A stretch of 34,593 nt of DNA, taken from the NCBI GenBank assembly GCA_002473085.1, contig DKTP01000061.1:1-34593 (forward strand), in the 5' to 3' direction. Each line of letters begins with the position of its first letter. Position 1 is the first letter of the stretch. Made by a program: the position numbers and the translations under genes. The DNA is from Anaerolineales bacterium UBA7227. GTDB lineage: Bacteria; Chloroflexota; Anaerolineae; Anaerolineales; Villigracilaceae. Below, in pieces: positions 23,586-31,264 of this stretch. Below the pieces are notes generated by a model, which saw only the letters and a program-made list of their open reading frames with translations, had not been told where the DNA came from and made no database searches.

Positions 23586-24395
23586 ATGAACAAAGAATAT
23601 CAGATTACCCCCTTTCCGAAAATCCGCCGCCTGATGGTGGATGGCGGACGCCTGGCGCGCCAGAAACACTTGGTCCACGGGTTGGTGGAGATGGATGTCA
23701 CTCACGCGCGGCGAATGATCAAGGAGCACAAAGCCAAGACCGGCGAGGCGCTTTCATTTACGGCGTTCGTCATGGTTTGCCTCGGGCAGGCAGTGAACAC
23801 AAACAAACAGATGCAAGCCTACCGCGCCTGGTGGGACAGGCTCGTCATTTTCAATGACGTGGACGTAAACACCATGTTCGAGGTGGAAGCAGAGGGGCGC
23901 AAGGTCATTCGTCCACACATCATTCGGGCGGTCAATCGGAAAAGCCTGCGAGAGATCCATGAGGAGCTCCGATCTTTTCAAAAGGACAACGGACGCGGGC
24001 GGGAAGCAAATTTCATCGGATGGTTCGTGTACCTGCCCTCATTCGTCCGCCGCTTGATTCTGGGAATGCTTTTGCAGCGCCCGCGCTTGTGGAAAGAAAT
24101 GAGCGGCACCGTTTCGTTGACTGCGGTCGGCATGTTCGGCGACGGCGGCGGCTGGGGGATCCCCGTTTCCAATCACACGCTGCAAGTCACGTTGGGCGGC
24201 ATTTCCGAAAAACCTGTTTTGAAGAACGGCCAATTGGAGAACCGCGAGTTTCTATGCGTGACGGTCAGCGTTGACCACGATATCGTGGACGGCGCTCCCG
24301 CGGCGCGCTTCATGCAGAGGTTGAAGGAACTGGTGGAAGGCGGGTATGAGATTGAAGATTTCACCAAAACAACTCAACAACAGCGTCAAAAATAA
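23586..24395 (+). CDS. Stand-alone E2-type (2-oxoacid dehydrogenase) acyltransferase
   Basis: The 269-residue protein corresponds to the catalytic domain of 2-oxoacid dehydrogenase E2, related to chloramphenicol acetyltransferase. The active-site motif DHDIVDGAPAARF carries catalytic His 231 and Asp 235. It lacks the lipoyl and subunit-binding domains of real E2 subunits, so it is unlikely to be part of a dehydrogenase complex. No E1 or E3 gene is nearby. A short hydrophobic segment (WFVYLPSFVRRLILGMLL) in the middle could touch the membrane. It probably acylates a small molecule or glycolipid, perhaps the product of the preceding glycosyltransferase. Confidence 0.85.
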   Translation: MNKEYQITPFPKIRRLMVDGGRLARQKHLVHGLVEMDVTHARRMIKEHKAKTGEALSFTAFVMVCLGQAVNTNKQMQAYRAWWDRLVIFNDVDVNTMFEVEAEGRKVIRPHIIRAVNRKSLREIHEELRSFQKDNGRGREANFIGWFVYLPSFVRRLILGMLLQRPRLWKEMSGTVSLTAVGMFGDGGGWGIPVSNHTLQVTLGGISEKPVLKNGQLENREFLCVTVSVDHDIVDGAPAARFMQRLKELVEGGYEIEDFTKTTQQQRQK

Positions 24396-24435
24396 AGGGG
24401 GAGTTGTTCCAGCACGAAAAAGCCGTGTCTCCATA

Positions 24436-24441
24436 TATAAT
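24436..24441 (+). promoter_or_regulatory. -10 box of the MalT-like gene, probably leaderless
   Basis: A perfect TATAAT ends 9 nt before ATG 24451 with no Shine-Dalgarno sequence. A -35 box is not obvious. Confidence 0.5.
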
Positions 24442-24450
24442 TGATCAGGT

Positions 24451-27111
24451 ATGGTCAAAGGATTGCTCGAGACGAAACTTCATGTTCCCGGCGGGCGGGC
24501 AGACGGCGTGGCGCGTCCGCGTCTGATCGAGTTGTTGGAGAAGGGGCTTAGCGCGAAGCATAAGCTGATCCTAATCTCCGCCCCTGCCGGGTACGGAAAG
24601 ACGACGCTCCTCGGCGCCTGGCTCCATTCCCGGAGGAATGATTTACCATGCGCATGGCTTTCGCTGGATGAGGAGGATAATGAGCTCAACCGCTTTTTGG
24701 GCTACTGGGTTTCCACCTTCAGTCGTGCGGATGAAAGCCTGGGGAGGGAAGTCCGACCTCTGCTTGAAATGGGGCAGCTCCCATCGCCTGCTGCGGTTGT
24801 GGATGCGCTGATCAACGACCTGACCGAACTTCAGCGTCCCGTGATCGTGGCTCTCGACGACTATCACGTTATCAACAACCCGCAAATCCATGAAGTCCTG
24901 GCGCGCTTCGTCGAACGGCTGCCCGAAAACGTTCATCTGGTTATCAGCGCCCGCCAGGATCCGCCCTTCCCGCTGGCGCGGATGCGCGCACACGCGCAAA
25001 TGACCGAGATCCGCGCGCAAAATCTGCGCTTCACGCGGGAGGAAACAAACCAATTCCTTCGCTCCATGAAACTGGACCTGCCTGAGGAGGTTGCGACCAT
25101 GCTGGAGGAGCGCACCGAGGGCTGGGCCGTGGGCTTGCAGCTGGCGGGGCTGGCTCTTCAAAACCCGAACGACCTCCGTCGCTTTATCGAAACCTTTCAC
25201 GGCAGCCACCGCTATGTCTTGGATTACCTGGCAGAGGAGGTCATCCGCCAGCAGGGAGACGAAATCCGCGCCTTCCTCGCGCAGACCAGCGTCCTCGACC
25301 GGTTCAACGCGGAGGTCTGCTCCGCCCTGACGGGACAGACAAACTCACAGGTCATCATTGACCGCCTGGAGCGGTCCAACCTTTTCATCGTTCCCCTGGA
25401 TGACCGGCGCCGCTGGTATCGCTATCATCATCTCTTTGCCGATTATCTGCGGAGTGAATTGAGCAAGGCTGAACAGAAGGCTTTGTTGGAAAAAGCCTCC
25501 CGCTGGCATGAGGCAAACGGCCTGGTCTTTGAAGCGGTTAAATACGCCTTTTTGAGCGAAAACTCCGCGCTCGCCGCCGATGTCCTCGAAGGGGCGCTTC
25601 AAAACGCCTCGACCTGGAGCGGGGGCGAACTTGGCACGCTGATCCAATGGCTCGACAAACTGCCGCGACCGCTCATGTCCTCCAGACCCATGCTGACCCT
25701 GCACGCCTCGCGGGCGCTGTATCTGGCGGGGCGTGTTGAACTCTCCATTCAATTCCTGGATCAGGCGGAGGACGCCCTGCGAAAAAATCCCGCCTCGGCG
25801 TCGGACGTTGAGAGGCAGCTGGCAATCGTGTCCACGTACCGCGCTTCCCTCGCCGCCTTCCACGGGGATCTGCAGGCGGCATTCGAATTGGCGCGCCGCG
25901 CGCTGGATCAATTACCGCAGGATGAGTGGCACGCCCGCGCCCGCGCCACAGACGCTTTGGGACTGGCGCATGAACTCTCCGGAAACCTGGAGGAGGCAAG
26001 CCGCGCATTTTTGCGAGCCAGCAAATTGGCTCGAACTGCGGGCGTCTCCTACCTTGCGGTGAACGCCCTTTGTGAATCGGCGCTCGCGCAGATCGGTCAG
26101 GGGAGATTGAGCCAGGCAGCCCAATTCTGCCGACAGGCAATGCAACTCGACGACAACGCGAGCATTCCGCCTTTTGGATTGGCGTGGGCCATCCTGGCTG
26201 AGATCGCGCGCGAACAAAATGACCTGGCTGCTGCCGAGCGGTATTTGATGGATGGGATGAAACTCTCCCAACAGGGCGGTCTCACCGATGACCTGCGTTA
26301 CGAGCTGCTGTTCCTGGCGCGGTTGAGACAGTCACAGGGCGATGTGGTGGCTGCCAGGGCGGCAGCCAGGCAGGCTGAGGCAATCACGCAAACCTTTGGG
26401 ATTCGGCGTCTTTCCAATATTTCCGGCGCGCAGCAGGCACGGATACATCTAATGCAGGGCACGTCCGGTTGGGCCGACCAATGGGCGTTAGGTTATGTGA
26501 AGTTCAGGGAATTGGAGAAGGTGAAATACGTTCAGGATTTTGAAGAGTTGACCCTGGCGCGCGTTTACCTGTCAAACCGGGAGTTTGAAAAAGCATCGAG
26601 CCTCCTGGATCCTTTGCTCGATAAAGCGGTTGCGGCGGGCAGAAACCGCGCCGCATTGGAGGCGGCTCTCCTGCTCGCGCTTCTCCACCAGGCGCAGAAC
26701 CAGACAGATCCAGCCGTGGAATGGTTGGAGAAGGCTCTGAAGCAGGCTGAACCGGAAGGGTTTCTCCGTATTTTTCTTGATGAAGGTTCATGGCTGGAAA
26801 AACTGCTGCCGGGCGCGCGTCATGCCGCCCCGGATCTTGCCGACCGGCTGATGCAGATATTTTCCGAAAGGGCGGGGAATGCAAATCAAGGAAGGTCGCA
26901 TTCTTTCAACGAAAAATTGATCGCGCCCTTGAGCGAACAGGAACTCCGGGTGTTGAGGCTCGTTGCGGCCGGAAAATCCAACGCTCAGATCGCCGCCGAA
27001 CTGGTCATCAGCGTTGGGACCGCCAAATGGCATGTCCATAATATCCTGCAAAAGCTGGATGTGGGGACTCGCGCCCAGGCGATTGCCCGCGCCCGGGAAC
27101 TGGGAATTTAA
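24451..27111 (+). CDS. MalT-like LuxR-family transcriptional regulator (STAND ATPase)
   Basis: The 886-residue protein has the MalT layout. An N-terminal NTPase domain carries Walker A APAGYGKTT (44-52, Lys 50), Walker B VIVALDDYHVI and VISARQDPPFPLARMRA. A winged-helix region contains TEGWAVGLQLAGLAL. An array of TPR-like helical hairpins spans about 400-800. A C-terminal LuxR helix-turn-helix (about 828-886) reads LSEQELRVLRLVAAGKSNAQIAAELVISVGTAKWHVHNIL. Such proteins bind a ligand through the TPR region, load ATP, oligomerise and activate transcription. The neighbouring membrane and hydrolase genes are candidate targets. A terminator follows. Confidence 0.95.
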   Translation: MVKGLLETKLHVPGGRADGVARPRLIELLEKGLSAKHKLILISAPAGYGKTTLLGAWLHSRRNDLPCAWLSLDEEDNELNRFLGYWVSTFSRADESLGREVRPLLEMGQLPSPAAVVDALINDLTELQRPVIVALDDYHVINNPQIHEVLARFVERLPENVHLVISARQDPPFPLARMRAHAQMTEIRAQNLRFTREETNQFLRSMKLDLPEEVATMLEERTEGWAVGLQLAGLALQNPNDLRRFIETFHGSHRYVLDYLAEEVIRQQGDEIRAFLAQTSVLDRFNAEVCSALTGQTNSQVIIDRLERSNLFIVPLDDRRRWYRYHHLFADYLRSELSKAEQKALLEKASRWHEANGLVFEAVKYAFLSENSALAADVLEGALQNASTWSGGELGTLIQWLDKLPRPLMSSRPMLTLHASRALYLAGRVELSIQFLDQAEDALRKNPASASDVERQLAIVSTYRASLAAFHGDLQAAFELARRALDQLPQDEWHARARATDALGLAHELSGNLEEASRAFLRASKLARTAGVSYLAVNALCESALAQIGQGRLSQAAQFCRQAMQLDDNASIPPFGLAWAILAEIAREQNDLAAAERYLMDGMKLSQQGGLTDDLRYELLFLARLRQSQGDVVAARAAARQAEAITQTFGIRRLSNISGAQQARIHLMQGTSGWADQWALGYVKFRELEKVKYVQDFEELTLARVYLSNREFEKASSLLDPLLDKAVAAGRNRAALEAALLLALLHQAQNQTDPAVEWLEKALKQAEPEGFLRIFLDEGSWLEKLLPGARHAAPDLADRLMQIFSERAGNANQGRSHSFNEKLIAPLSEQELRVLRLVAAGKSNAQIAAELVISVGTAKWHVHNILQKLDVGTRAQAIARARELGI

Positions 27112-27132
27112 TCCCGACCCGAACAAACGCCG

Positions 27133-27152
27133 CCGCGTAAGCGGTTTTTTTT
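27133..27152 (+). terminator. Intrinsic terminator of the MalT-like gene
   Basis: CCGC-GTAA-GCGG (27133-27144) is a short stem with a GNRA-like loop, followed directly by eight T. Confidence 0.8.
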
Positions 27153-27158
27153 ATTTAA

Positions 27159-27187
27159 CCTATCCAGCAAACCTATCCTTCGATAGG
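27159..27187 (+). promoter_or_regulatory. Possible operator: CCTATCC repeats
   Basis: CCTATCC occurs at 27159-27165 and 27172-27178, 13 nt apart. The second copy pairs with GATAGG (27182-27187) through a CTTC loop. It lies upstream of a possible GGGACA-N17-TACACT promoter (27187-27215) for the next operon. Confidence 0.35.
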
Positions 27188-27248
27188 GGACAACCAAAGC
27201 CGTTGACGCTACACTGTATGCGACTTCAAATAAGGAAAGGATTTGCCT

Positions 27249-27431
27249 GTGAACACAAAATTCATGAATCTACTGCTGATTCTGGGAACGGCATGTTTTC
27301 TAATTGGCGCCCCTGTCTCTCTTTTGGGGCTTTTAGAAACGCCGCTGAATTTTATCCTGCCTGCTTTGGGACTTATTTTGATCGGCGCCGGCGCCGCCGG
27401 CAGGCGTAAGCCGATAAGGAAGAAGCAATGA
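27249..27431 (+). CDS. Small two-helix membrane protein (60 aa)
   Basis: The GTG start at 27249 is preferred because AAGGAAAGG lies 8 nt upstream. The protein has two hydrophobic helices (about 7-26 and 30-48) separated by a short turn, and a strongly basic tail (AGRRKPIRKKQ). The tail should face the cytoplasm, and both ends would then be inside. No family is recognised. Its stop overlaps the next start by 4 nt (ATGA), so it is coupled to the small protein that follows. Confidence 0.68.
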   Translation: MNTKFMNLLLILGTACFLIGAPVSLLGLLETPLNFILPALGLILIGAGAAGRRKPIRKKQ

Positions 27432-27658
27432 ACCACAGCGACCGCTTCATCAACTATCAGATCCGGATTGAAGGATTTGTCCGCCCGGCCCGGTTTGATG
27501 GTTTCACTGTCACAAACCTCCCTGAAGGCGAGACTCTTATTCGCGGCATCATGGATCAATCCGCGTTGCACGGTGTCTTGAATCGCATCCGTGATTTGGG
27601 GCTGGTACTCCTCTCTGTTCAGAGCCTCCCCAACGAGAAAGGAAATTCTCATGAATAA
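27428..27658 (+). CDS. Conserved small cytoplasmic protein with DQSALHG..IRDLGL motif
   Basis: The 76-residue protein has no signal or membrane segment. It has a beta-rich first half (YQIRIEGFVRPARFDGFTV) and the motif GIMDQSALHGVLNRIRDLGLVLLSV. I know this pattern from many uncharacterised Chloroflexota and Actinomycetota proteins of this size. The function is unknown. It overlaps both neighbours (4 nt before, 8 nt after), so it is translated with the hydrolase downstream. Confidence 0.8.
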   Translation: MNHSDRFINYQIRIEGFVRPARFDGFTVTNLPEGETLIRGIMDQSALHGVLNRIRDLGLVLLSVQSLPNEKGNSHE

Positions 27659-28745
27659 GTCAAAGAAACGAGGCTGTATGACCCTCCTGCTGATACCCGT
27701 CATCCTGCTGGTTGCGTTTACGTTGTATTCCCAATGGACGGCTCATACGCCTGCCATTGCAGGAGCCGACGGCAAACCGCTGCCCAACAGTATCGCCTCC
27801 CTGGAGAAAGTGGAATTGGGCGGCGTGGAGCAATGGCTCATCATCCGCGGACAGGACGTGGACAAACCCGTGCTCTTATTCCTCTCCGGCGGGCCGGGCG
27901 CCAGCGAAGCCGCCCGCGTGCTGCGCTTCAACCAGGAGTTGGAGAAACATTTCGTCGTCGTCATCTGGGAACAGCGCGGCTGCGGAAAATCCTACCCGGC
28001 GCGTGATGACCTCACCGTGGAACGCTACACCTCCGACTTAATCGAACTGACCGGGATGCTGCGTGAGCGTTTCGATGAACAAAAAATTTATCTGGTGGGC
28101 CACTCCTGGGGCACGATCATCGGGTTGCTCGCCGCTCAGGAACGCCCCGACTTATACCATGCCTATGTGGGCACGGCACAGATGGTAAACGTGCTCAAAA
28201 CAGATCGGATGATCTACGACCTGGTGCTGGAACATTCGCGCCAAACCGGCGATGCAGACTTTGTGCGTACGCTCGAAACGCAAGGTCCGCCGCCCTACCT
28301 CGGCAAAAATCCCATCGGGCCTTATGCCAAACTGTTCGGGCGCGAGTATCAGCTCTTCGAAGCGCCCAACATCCGGGATGAGACCTATCGCCGCGAAGGG
28401 GATGCCATTCTGCTCATGCTCAAGCAGCCCGAATACGGCTGGCTCGACCGGATCTATTATCTGCTTGGGCTGATGACCACCTTCAACACGGTCTACCCGC
28501 AGCTGCAGGAACTGGACTTTCGCGTGGACGCCGCCCGCCTCGACCTGCCGGTTTACATTGTGCTGGGGCGTCACGATATGAACAATCCATCGCCGATTCC
28601 TGAGGAATACTTCAACCTGCTCAAAGCGCCTGCGAAGCAATTGGTCTTCTTCGAAAACTCAGGACACGGCATGATCTGGGAGGAGGCCGGGCTGTTTCAC
28701 CGCCTGATGGTGGACACGGTCCTGGCTGAAACGTATCCGCGCTGA
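27651..28745 (+). CDS. Membrane-anchored alpha/beta hydrolase (S33 prolyl aminopeptidase-like)
   Basis: The 364-residue protein has a basic N-terminus and one membrane helix (about 8-26), so it is anchored or secreted. The hydrolase fold has LFLSGGPGASEAAR (oxyanion HGGP-type motif), EQRGCGKSYP, nucleophile Ser 152 in VGHSWGT, Asp 309 in LGRHDMN and His 339 in SGHGM, giving a complete triad. GGPG together with EQRGCGKS is typical of the proline iminopeptidase S33 group. It could release N-terminal residues from peptides or act as an esterase. The Ser-Asp-His spacing is normal. Confidence 0.9.
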   Translation: MNKSKKRGCMTLLLIPVILLVAFTLYSQWTAHTPAIAGADGKPLPNSIASLEKVELGGVEQWLIIRGQDVDKPVLLFLSGGPGASEAARVLRFNQELEKHFVVVIWEQRGCGKSYPARDDLTVERYTSDLIELTGMLRERFDEQKIYLVGHSWGTIIGLLAAQERPDLYHAYVGTAQMVNVLKTDRMIYDLVLEHSRQTGDADFVRTLETQGPPPYLGKNPIGPYAKLFGREYQLFEAPNIRDETYRREGDAILLMLKQPEYGWLDRIYYLLGLMTTFNTVYPQLQELDFRVDAARLDLPVYIVLGRHDMNNPSPIPEEYFNLLKAPAKQLVFFENSGHGMIWEEAGLFHRLMVDTVLAETYPR

Positions 28746-28885
28746 ACCAAAGAGCCTGGTCAGATGACCAGTCACAGACTGGCTTAAAGCACAGCCTCGA
28801 AACTCATCAACAAGCAGATGCGCTCGAAGGACGTTTTCTGTAAACTATAATCATAAATGCTGTCGTTATTCATAAAGGAAAAACC
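28746..28885. other. Intergenic region with alternative hairpins and a -10 box
   Basis: CTGGTCA/TGACCAG (28756-28771) and CCAGTC/GACTGG (28768-28782) are stems that share bases, so only one can form at a time. A perfect TATAAT at 28846-28851 suggests a promoter for the YhfC-like gene. No clear -35 is seen. The ribosome binding site is AAAGGAAAAA. Confidence 0.45.
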
Positions 28886-30118
28886 ATGATCAATCCATTT
28901 TCACAATACATGAAAAGGGCGAACTTCATTTTACGCTTCCTGCTGTTTGGCCTGCTCCTATTTCTCCTTGCGGGCTGCGCCTCGCAACCGTCGGGCGTGC
29001 CGATGAATTATCGCTGGGCAAGCGTCGAGGGCGGCCAGATTCAGGAGACTCGGGCGGGCGAACAGTTTTACTTCAGTATTCCGGTGGACGAAGGCATGAT
29101 CGCCGAAGGCGCGCCGGTTTCCATCAAGGTCAGCGGCGACGTCATCAGCGGCTGGCTGCGCTTCGAGCTGCGCGCGCCCGACGGCGAATCAGTGTGGGAC
29201 TCAGGGACGATTAACCCGGGCGATTTCTCCGTCAGTACGAAGTATCCCCTGCCTGCTGGTCAGGTCGGGGACTATACACTGGGCCTGGTCTACGGAGCGA
29301 ACACCAGCGCGACGTACAATCTGGGCTGGCGGGCATTCAAACTGGGGCCGATCATCCTGCTGCCCGGACTTGGAATGATCGCGGTGGGGCTGGCGTTTAT
29401 CGCCTGCGTTGCGCGGAAGCGGTTGACAGGCTGGCGCTATCTGGGGCTGGGGGCGCTGTTCTGGGCGCTGACCGTGGCAATCAAATTCGCCGTCGCCATT
29501 CCGCTCAACCCGCTCCTCTTCCGCGTGCTGGGGGCCGACAGCGAACATCTCTTCTCGCTCGGTAACCTGATTGCCTATCTGTACATCGGCGCGTTAACCG
29601 GCATTTTCGAGGTCGGGCTGGCCTGGCTCATCCTGGCTCGAGTGCGTTGGGGACGGGCAGCGTGGAATCAGGCGCTGGTTTTTGGCGTCGGCTTCGGCGT
29701 TGTCGAAGCGCTGCTGCTCGGCCTGATGGGGATAACCCCGGCGCTGGTCGCGTATCTCGCTTCAGATGCGTTGCCGGTTTCCGTGCTGGGCGAACTGTCT
29801 CGCAACGCCTCGTTCGTCATGGGGCTGGCGCCGGTCGTCGAACGGCTGGCGGTCGTCTTCGCTCACATCTTCGCCTGCGTGCTGATTTTCTACGCCATCG
29901 CTGTTGGCGAGCCCAAATGGGGCTGGCTGGCTATCCTCTACAAAACTGTGCTGGATGCAGTCGCAGGATTCGCAAACTTCTGGGGAGTGGGCGCCCCGGT
30001 CAAGATCTGGACACTGGAGGCGGTCATCCTCGTCCTCGGCCTGATCGGGCTGTGGGGCACATGGCAAATTGCCCAGCGCTACCCGAGGCTGCCGTCTGAA
30101 AGGGAAGTCGGCCAATAG
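28886..30118 (+). CDS. Lipoprotein domain fused to YhfC-family intramembrane glutamic protease
   Basis: The 410-residue protein begins with a signal peptide ending in a lipobox, LFLLAGC (Cys 31). An extracytoplasmic beta-rich domain of about 120 residues follows (32-150). Then comes a polytopic domain of about seven helices (about 154-398). The membrane part resembles YhfC: FGVGFGVVEALLLGLMG with its Glu, then VERLAVVFAHIFACVLIFYAI with Glu and His, and LYKTVLDAVAGF. These are the positions of the proposed Glu/His protease site. YhfC proteins normally have no lipoprotein domain, so this is a notable fusion. An in-frame ATG at 28910 would keep the signal peptide and is an alternative start. 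Confidence 0.8.
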   Translation: MINPFSQYMKRANFILRFLLFGLLLFLLAGCASQPSGVPMNYRWASVEGGQIQETRAGEQFYFSIPVDEGMIAEGAPVSIKVSGDVISGWLRFELRAPDGESVWDSGTINPGDFSVSTKYPLPAGQVGDYTLGLVYGANTSATYNLGWRAFKLGPIILLPGLGMIAVGLAFIACVARKRLTGWRYLGLGALFWALTVAIKFAVAIPLNPLLFRVLGADSEHLFSLGNLIAYLYIGALTGIFEVGLAWLILARVRWGRAAWNQALVFGVGFGVVEALLLGLMGITPALVAYLASDALPVSVLGELSRNASFVMGLAPVVERLAVVFAHIFACVLIFYAIAVGEPKWGWLAILYKTVLDAVAGFANFWGVGAPVKIWTLEAVILVLGLIGLWGTWQIAQRYPRLPSEREVGQ

Positions 30119-30186
30119 GCCAGCCAGATGATCAAGCGTTTGTCCCTGGTGAACGAATCAGACTTGGCTCTCAGAATAGGATAAGA

Positions 30187-31218
30187 ATGAAAAGACGCGC
30201 TTTTCGCCGCTTTGGCCTGACCCTGGTATTGATTTTGCTTGTAGCGACACCCTTCGTGTTGTTCCCGCCCCATCAGCCACTACCCGCGACGGGACCCCAC
30301 GCAGTCGCCACGGCGCGCCACACCTATACCGATGAAAGCCGGGGCGAGCAGTTTTCTGGTCAGGAGGAGAATCGCAGGATCAATGTGGCGTTTTGGTATC
30401 CGAAAGACCAAAGCGGAAAGGAAACCTATCCATTGATCGTGTTCTCGCACGGCGGACTCGGAACGGAGACGAGCAACGAGTCTCTGTTCCTCGAATTGGC
30501 GAGCCACGGCTATGTGGTTGCCTCCATCGGACATCCATACCATGCCTTATGGACGAGAGGCGAAGATGGGCGCATAACGCTTGTGAGTTGGGAATATTTC
30601 GGCGAGCTCCAGCGCGAAGACGCCAAGACCGACAAACAGCAGAGTTACCGCTATTACCAGAAATGGATGGCGACGCGCACGGGCGACATCAATTTTGTGA
30701 TCGATACCATCCTGGCAAAAGCTGCGGGCGGCGCGGACGGCGTCTATGCGCTGGTGGATGGCGCCAGGATCGGCGTGATGGGACATTCGCTGGGCGGTTC
30801 GGCGGCGCTGGCAATGCCGCGGCAACGAGGCGACATCGACGCGGTGATCGCGCTGGAAGCGCCCTTCCTGTATGACATCGTCGGTGTGGAAGAGGGTGAA
30901 TTCGTCTGGTTCGATGCAGCCTATCCCGCGCCGGTCTTGAACATTTATTCGGACAGCTCCTGGAGTCATCTCGCCGAATGGTCTCAATATGCCAGGAACC
31001 ACGAATTGCTTGCGAGCGCCCCGTCAACCGCCGTCAGCCTGCACCTGCCGGGCGCCGGGCACTTCTCCCTGACCGACTTGGCGCTGGTCAGCCCGCTGCT
31101 GACGAGATTCCTGGAGGGCGGGCCAGCCAAGCATGACCGCGAGGAGTACCTGCGGACAGTCAACCAGGCCTGTCTCCAATTCTTCGACCGCTATTTGAAG
31201 GACAAGGGCAATTCATAA
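30187..31218 (+). CDS. Secreted/anchored PAF-acetylhydrolase-like alpha/beta hydrolase
   Basis: The 343-residue protein has an N-terminal basic-hydrophobic signal or anchor (2-28). Its hydrolase domain has PLIVFSHGGLGTETSN as the oxyanion motif, ASHGYVVASIGHPYHA as the next strand, nucleophile Ser 201 in GHSLGGSAA and His 292 in PGAGHFSLTD. The Asp is likely in NIYSDSSW. The order fits platelet-activating-factor acetylhydrolase II or dienelactone-type hydrolases acting on esters. The substrate is unknown. It lies 68 nt after the YhfC fusion with a weak ribosome binding site (AGGATAAG). Confidence 0.87.
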   Translation: MKRRAFRRFGLTLVLILLVATPFVLFPPHQPLPATGPHAVATARHTYTDESRGEQFSGQEENRRINVAFWYPKDQSGKETYPLIVFSHGGLGTETSNESLFLELASHGYVVASIGHPYHALWTRGEDGRITLVSWEYFGELQREDAKTDKQQSYRYYQKWMATRTGDINFVIDTILAKAAGGADGVYALVDGARIGVMGHSLGGSAALAMPRQRGDIDAVIALEAPFLYDIVGVEEGEFVWFDAAYPAPVLNIYSDSSWSHLAEWSQYARNHELLASAPSTAVSLHLPGAGHFSLTDLALVSPLLTRFLEGGPAKHDREEYLRTVNQACLQFFDRYLKDKGNS

Positions 31219-31264
31219 GCTACGGCCTTTACCAAGACCGCCTCGGCCGGTGGAGAAAAACCTC

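Noticed and set aside
27203..27231. TTGACG-N17-TCAAAT as the promoter of the gene at 27249
   Set aside because: The predicted transcript start would fall inside the ribosome binding site. The upstream GGGACA-N17-TACACT fits better.
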